A stretch of DNA of 64,000 nucleotides. It comes from Chloranthus sessilifolius. Its lineage: Eukaryota; Streptophyta; Magnoliopsida; Chloranthales; Chloranthaceae. This document shows, one piece after another, positions 58,541-64,000 of this stretch. The translations under genes were made by a program, and so were the position numbers. The DNA lies in assembly GCA_021018995.1 (NCBI GenBank), contig CM037596.1, positions 87,303,184-87,367,183 on the forward strand, in the 5' to 3' direction. The notes below the pieces were generated by a model that saw only the letters and a program-made list of their open reading frames with translations, ran no database searches and was not told where the DNA came from. Every line of letters begins with the position of its first letter. The stretch's first letter is position 1.

Positions 58541-59992
58541 CTTTACTGAAAGCGCGTAATCACCTCAAACGCCCACACGACAACGCGAGAATGCCAACGA
58601 TCGTGTTCATCCTGCGCATAGGTTCAAACGATTAAATGAATTAAACACCTATGAACTAGCGCGTAATAACTCTTCACCTTTCCGAAATGTGCACTCAAAT
58701 TTTGGCGCTTAATTAGATCAAACGACCGAAGATAAACGCGTAATTTACCCAGAAACAATCTTTACACCCAAGACACAAGCCAAAACCCGAAATTAGGACA
58801 TTCCTGACATTTACTATCAACCCAAATTATACCCTTGGAAAACCACCAAAAACACTTCTAACTTAAAGAAACACGCACTCCGAAAGGAAAACAGAGCCCC
58901 CCAAGACTAAGATCGTATGACAAAAATGCACTCTCCTTCACATCCATCAATTACACCAAAAAGAAAAGGATAAGTGACAATCATCAGTATTCGTCGAGAA
59001 GGTTAGATGGAGTATTCGGCATGCCAAGTGTCGTCTTGACAACCACATGAATGGTTGGGTCCACAAATCCCGTACCGATGGAGCTACTCAGCGACATCTC
59101 GGAAGCCACATTTTCTGCCGTTTTACCACCGAATTGATCTTAAGTTAAAATCCCCAAAATTTTAAAACCCCTTACTCATTCTAAAATCTTTTATTTCAAA
59201 AATCTTTCTTCTCTTACTTGCAAAGCAAAAGTAAAAAAAAAGTAAAAAAAAAAAAAATAAAAAGAGTAAAATGAACAAAATACATAGACCCAACTCACCT
59301 TTCTTTAAATACCACAACCAACTACACTTAGCCTTGACCTTTAAATCCCAAAGCCCTCTAAACTCTCAATCAAGCACATACGTTACTGCGCAGGATCACT
59401 TGTTCAGATGCAAAAAAAATAACTTCAGATGAATCAAGCGCATTCGCCACTGCGCAGAAGTCAACTGAGCACACTTCACAAAATTTACCTCAATTATCAG
59501 TCCAAATCAATCATTCCCCTAGGAAGCCAAACAATAAGTATACTCAATCTAAGAAGTTACAAATGCCTATTGGAAATGAAACGCCTGGCGCACATTGGTG
59601 TGAGCAATGACGCGCCCAGTTTGACATGACTTGCAAAAGCTTTCGACACTACATACTATTTCAACTCTTTATTATTGGTCCCTGGACCTTGTTTTGGACA
59701 TTTGATTGATGCCCTGGTACCTCGATTGCATAAAATCCCTCTGTTAGCTCGCGCTATGCGACGGGATGCGCCATACACCCACAAACCTAGAATATGCCCT
59801 TCGACAGCTACCATTTTCCCTTCAAATGCTTCATTTTAGCTTGTGCTGATAGATAATAAAGTCAAGCTTGTCATGTCAGCATCACCAATTCACATTTGTG
59901 AATTCCCAAGAAACAGGAAGGCACCTCGAATGAGGGGTGTCTACTTCTTCAACACGTTCTTACTTCGCAAAAGCACGCCGAAGAGGGGCATC
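58541..59992 (+). other. Remaining 3' region and polypurine tract of G
   Basis: GCGC/AATT sites lie at 58520-58760. Compared with B, the stretch with the A/C-rich region, second antisense module and TCCCATCGCGA array is missing (junction near 58770-58970). The conserved block is at 58975-59150, a partial 84 bp unit at 59740-59810, and the polypurine tract GAAGAGGGGC at 59980-59989. No coding region. Confidence 0.65.
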
Positions 59993-62339
59993 TGTAGACA
60001 CCCCCATTTCGCCTTCTCGGAGTATACGAATTCGTTTGTTTTAACAATCGACATGGGACCATGCAACTGTACATGGCTGAACACAAGCTGAAACAATAGC
60101 TTTGCGGCTTAGACCCCAACATAGGGAGGTTAAATACTAAGCAATAGTATATAGTCGAAATGCAGACTGAAACAATAGTCCTGCATTCCATTCTTGAGAC
60201 CATACCTGGACAACCCTGAATTAAGTGCCTAAAAATCCGTGCATAATTCGATCACACGCACAACCACAAGTGCGCGATCAGTCCCCTTTTAGACCAAACT
60301 CCCTTTCACATACCGTTTCGAGACTCGATTACGCACCTGGAACCAGACGCGCGATCGGATTGAGCGCTAAACCACCAGCGCGCAATTGGCCTACGCCCGA
60401 CCTAGTCTCCTACCCTTAACTCCTACGTTTCCTCAATTAAGCGCCTCAAGTAACACGCTTAATCAGATTATGCACGTCCCACCACACACGTAATTAGTCC
60501 TGATTTCGTTAGGACTAGGAAACCCACTGACTAATTCAGCCCATCGCTCACTGAGTCAGTGACCGACTCAAAGAGATTAAGCACCAGAAAACTAGCGCGC
60601 AATTCAGTTAAATGCCCAAAAACAGGCATGTAATTGAATAAAAACCTATAAAAGCTTTTTTCTCAAAGAGAGAAAAAGAGGGTTGCAAATTTTGAGAAAC
60701 GAGAGCGTAAATTCTGAAACCAGAGAACTCCGAGGACGGATCCCTAGAGCAAATTAGCAATGACTTTAATATTCGAACTCCGAGATTTCTCTCCGCAGCC
60801 CCGAACCTAGGTACGAATTTACTTTTATTTTAGACTTAGAATTTCCCTTAGTTTAATTCATCAATTCTATTTCCAAGTTTTTAGACCGTAGCACCCTATT
60901 CGGATCGAAATTCTCTATATCTGGTTCTAGTTCCCTATTTCTAGAACCGATTCTTAATCTAACGGTCCGATCCACCGACTTTATACTTTGATTCTACTCC
61001 AAAATCTTAATCTACAGTCCTATCATTAATTTCTGGTTCTGACTCTCAGAGTTTAGAATCAGTCCTTAATCATACGGCCTGATATTTCTGATTTCGGACC
61101 CGAATTCAATCCTAAATTTTAATCTATAATTTAATTTTATATTTTTATACCATCAAAAATCTAAAACTATAAATTTCAGTTCATAACTTTAGTCTCTTAA
61201 TTTAATTTCCTATTATGGTCTCAAATTTCATTCCAAAAATACCTTTTTTATTATTCAAATACCAATCTATCTTTTATCTCAGCCATCCGATTTGCCCACG
61301 GGAGCTTACGGAGGGTACCCGATAATGAGGCCAATCCTCCTTAGTATAGCGGGTTCAACCCCACTTTTTTAGATTGCTTAGGATCACTTCGTTAATTTTA
61401 ATTAGTTTTTATTGCAGTATAATTGATTAATTGCATCTAGTAGGCCTCTATATCATTATTTGCTTTGATTCAATTTAGTATTTCACTTTAGCTAGTCTAT
61501 TATCTTAAATCAGAATTTAGGAAAGTTAATTTACTTATTATTCATTAGATTCTCACCATAACCAATCCACAGATTATGATTTTAAAAAAAACAAAAATTA
61601 ATATTATTGCATCAATTATTTACTTATATTTTAGTAAGTTAATTCATTGCTTTAATCAGAGTCATAGTAAAAATTAGTTTTTTTTGTGTCTTCTTTAATT
61701 AGAATTATAGTAGGACTACTTAAATTGCTTTAGTAATAATTGCAGTACGATTAGTATACCTGCTTCATATAGAATTGCAATACAATTAGACTCTTTTATT
61801 TAATTGTAATATTATTGGAACTAATGCACATGCACTCCTAGTACCAGTAGGAGACTGGAATTGATTGGACTCTTAGTAGAGCCAGTACTTTGATATTAAT
61901 TAAACTCCTAATAATACTGAGAAACTGAAAATGATTGGACTCCTGATAACATCAGGAAACTAAAATAACCTCACCTAATCATAATTCACAACGAAAAAAG
62001 GGAATCTAAACTGACCATAATAATAACAAGGGAAACTAAAAAGAAAGCTAAAACTATCTAATTAAAAAAGGACACTACTGCTGACGTTCGCAGGCGGACG
62101 ATTCAGTATAGAAGTAACCCACACTCGCTTAAACGCATGATCATTGATGTATTGTAGCGTCGATAAATATTTGCAGCTGGCGATCACAAATCAACTAGGA
62201 ATCATCCCAAGAAATTCCTCCAACTACTATTTATCCCCACCTTATCACATACACCGCATCGCTAGAGTCCAACAAGATAAAATTGGAAGCCAGTTATTCA
62301 ACGGAACCGAGAGGAACCTAGAAAAAGCACGCACCAACA
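59993..62339 (+). repeat. 3' LTR of element G (about 2.35 kb)
   Basis: It starts TGTAGACACCCCC and ends CACCAACA. Its order of parts equals the 5' LTR: short stem-loop array (60055-60190), GCGC/AATT dyads (60225-60640), TATA box (60647), conserved block (61278-61355) and PBS-like block (62112-62190). CTGTC follows at 62340-62344. Confidence 0.9.
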
Positions 62340-64000
62340 CTGTCCTATTTAGACCAGATCGAGGGGATCTCTGTGGCCAAATAATTTACTATATTGGCAT
62401 ACCATGGTACCACTATGTGGACGGCAAAAAGTTGCTCATCCAAAAAGGTATCGTGTAGAGACTCTTCACTGACAGTTTCTGGCAACTCTACCCGGGATAA
62501 GTGATCAGCCACTATGTTCTCGACTCCCTTTTTACCTTTGATCTCGAAGTTAAACTCCTGTAAAAGTAGGACCCATCTGATTAGCCTTGGCTTGGCATCC
62601 TCTTTTGACAATAAATATTTTAGAGCAAAGTGATCAGAGAAGATAATGATCTTCAATCCCAATAGGTACTGTGGAAATTTATCTTGTGCAAACACGACAG
62701 CGAGAAGCTCTTTCTTAGTGGTGGTGTAATTCACCTGAGCTTCAATCAAGGTTCGGCTCGCTTAATAAATTACATGAGGAATCTTATCTTTTCGTTGTCT
62801 AAGAGCAGTACCTATTGCGTAATCAGAAGCATCACACATCACTTCAAAAGGCAGGGAGTAGTCTGGAGGCTGAATGATTGGTGCTAATGAAAGAAGTGCG
62901 CGGAGTTTATTGAATGCGTCAAGGCAGGCATGATCAAAGTCAAAGGGGACATCATTTGCTAACAGGTGGCACAAACTCGAGATTTTTGAGAAATATTTAA
63001 TAAATCGACGATAAAAGCCGACATGGCCAAGGAAAGAACGTATATGCCGTATAGAAGTTGGTGGCGGCAGATTCGGTGTAATGTCAATTTTGGCCCTACC
63101 AACTTCTATTCCTCTCTTTGAAATGATATGCCCTAGGACTATGCCTTATTGAACCATGAAATGACTCTTCTCACAACTTAACACCAAATTGATTTCCTCG
63201 CATCTTTCTAGGATGAGGGAGAGGTGATCTAGACAAGTATAAAAAGTTCAACCAAATACCGAGAAATCATCCATGAATACCTCAAGTAACTTGTCTATCA
63301 TATCGGAAAAGATAGCCATCATGCATCGTTGGGACGTTGCTGGAGCATTGTATAACCCAAAATGCATGCGGCGATATGCAAACATTCTAAAAGGACAGGT
63401 GAAGGTGGTCTTTTCCTAATCTTCCGGATATACCGGAACTTAATTATATGTTGAATATCTATCCAGAAAGTAGAAGTACTCCTGATCCGCAAGTCTTTCA
63501 AAATTTTGGTCAATGAATGGTAATGGACAATGAAGTGAGTCATCGACTTCAGCTTTCGGTAGTCAATACATACGCGTCACCCTGTGATTTCGTGCAATGG
63601 TATTAACTCACTGACCAATTTTTCTTTTACCGTAATCCCAAACTTCTTTGGGACTACTTGAATGGGACTCACCCACTCACTGTTAGAAATCAGCTAAATA
63701 ATACCAGCGTCTAGTAGTTTCACGATTTCTTTCTATACCACTTCCATCATATTTGGATTCAGTCGTCGCTGACTCTCTCATGAAGTCTTTGCATTGTCCA
63801 CCAAATGAATTTCGTGTATGCATATTAAGAGATCAAGCCCTTCAAGGTCAACGACAGTCCAACCTATAGCACGCTTGTGTTTTGTAAGTATGGCCAACAA
63901 CTTACTCTCCTGATCTATAGTGAGAGCAGAAGAGATGATTACCGGGAGAGTTTTGTTGGCCCCAAGAAAAGCATACTTAAGGTTGTCAGGAAGTGTTTTA
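62340..64000 (-). mobile_element. Athila element F, RT side (cut by window edge)
   Basis: This is the upstream part of the Athila element whose integrase lies at 41461-42693. It begins with the duplicated CTGTC at 62340-62344. The rest of the element would lie right of base 64000. Confidence 0.85.
62345..64000 (-). pseudogene. pol: RT and RNase H of Athila element F
   Basis: Reading from 64000 leftward, the RT shows a VCIDYRKL block (near 63560), RRMHFGL and NAPAT (near 63355), and MDDFSVFG (near 63260). The RNase H domain (62980-62345) has PPDYSLPFEVMCDASDYAIG, VNYTTTKKELLAVVFAQDKF, SDHFALKYLLSKEDAKPRLI and VADHLSRVELPE, all typical of Athila. There is a single RNase H here. Fossil with several breaks. 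Confidence 0.9.

Larger units (their letters stand above)
42699..62339 (+). mobile_element. Tat-lineage element G with both LTRs (19.6 kb)
   Basis: Two direct LTRs (42699-45072 and 59993-62339) enclose a PBS, gag, protease, spacer, RT, two RNase H domains, integrase, a 6 kb 3' region with an antisense PMD remnant, and a polypurine tract. CTGTC flanks it on both sides (42694-42698 and 62340-62344), so the insertion structure is whole although the reading frames are broken in roughly a dozen or more places. The LTRs differ by several percent by eye (up to about ten percent in parts of U3), suggesting an insertion some millions of years old. It split Athila element F. Confidence 0.9.

Overview
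This window is plant nuclear DNA made almost entirely of nested LTR retrotransposons. No host gene outside a mobile element, and no rRNA or tRNA gene, was recognised. The elements are of the Ty3/Gypsy Tat lineage (polyproteins with a second, archaeal-type RNase H domain and a CX2HX4HX4C gag knuckle) and of the Athila lineage. A captured plant mobile domain (PMD) gene also points to a flowering plant, probably heterochromatic or pericentromeric sequence. All elements look like fossils: their reading frames are broken in many places, although LTRs, domain order and some target-site duplications are clear.

Layout. A (1-9246, minus): left-truncated Tat element with RT, spacer, protease, gag, PBS and a 2.9 kb 5' LTR; it sits inside the integrase of B. 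B (9247-23414, plus): integrase tail, a long 3' region and a 2.9 kb 3' LTR. C (23415-29190, plus): the 3' end of a third Tat element into which B appears inserted; its LTR is interrupted by a 1.57 kb foldback insertion with a GAATT duplication. D (29191-41223, plus): an older, more diverged Tat element with gag to integrase, a foreign insertion at 35214-36443, a 3' region and a 1.5 kb LTR. F (41224-42698 and 62340-64000, minus): two pieces of one Athila element. G (42699-62339, plus): a Tat element with both LTRs (about 2.35 kb), PBS, gag-pol, a 6 kb 3' region and a CTGTC duplication; it split F. The simplest reading is A in B in C in D in F, with G separately in F.

The unusual part is the long region between integrase and 3' LTR. 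In B, and in truncated form in G, it carries an antisense gene with a PMD and a coiled-coil tail, cut into about ten exons by short introns with GT-AG ends, and preceded by a TATA box. Introns in that orientation would survive retrotransposition because the element's RNA is read the other way. Upstream of the antisense TATA boxes are GCGC/AATT dyads like those in the LTR U3. Further downstream B and D carry an array of a TCCCATCGCGA core, which is the exact complement of the primer binding site seen in A, then a conserved CAGGTAAGTAT splice-donor-like site, a ~220 bp conserved block, ~84 bp tandem units and the polypurine tract. The U3 regions hold arrays of short stem-loops with an almost fixed GAAAYAAT loop and several different self-complementary arms.

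All statements come from reading the sequence by eye; domain and family names rest on recognised motifs, and percentages or ages are rough.
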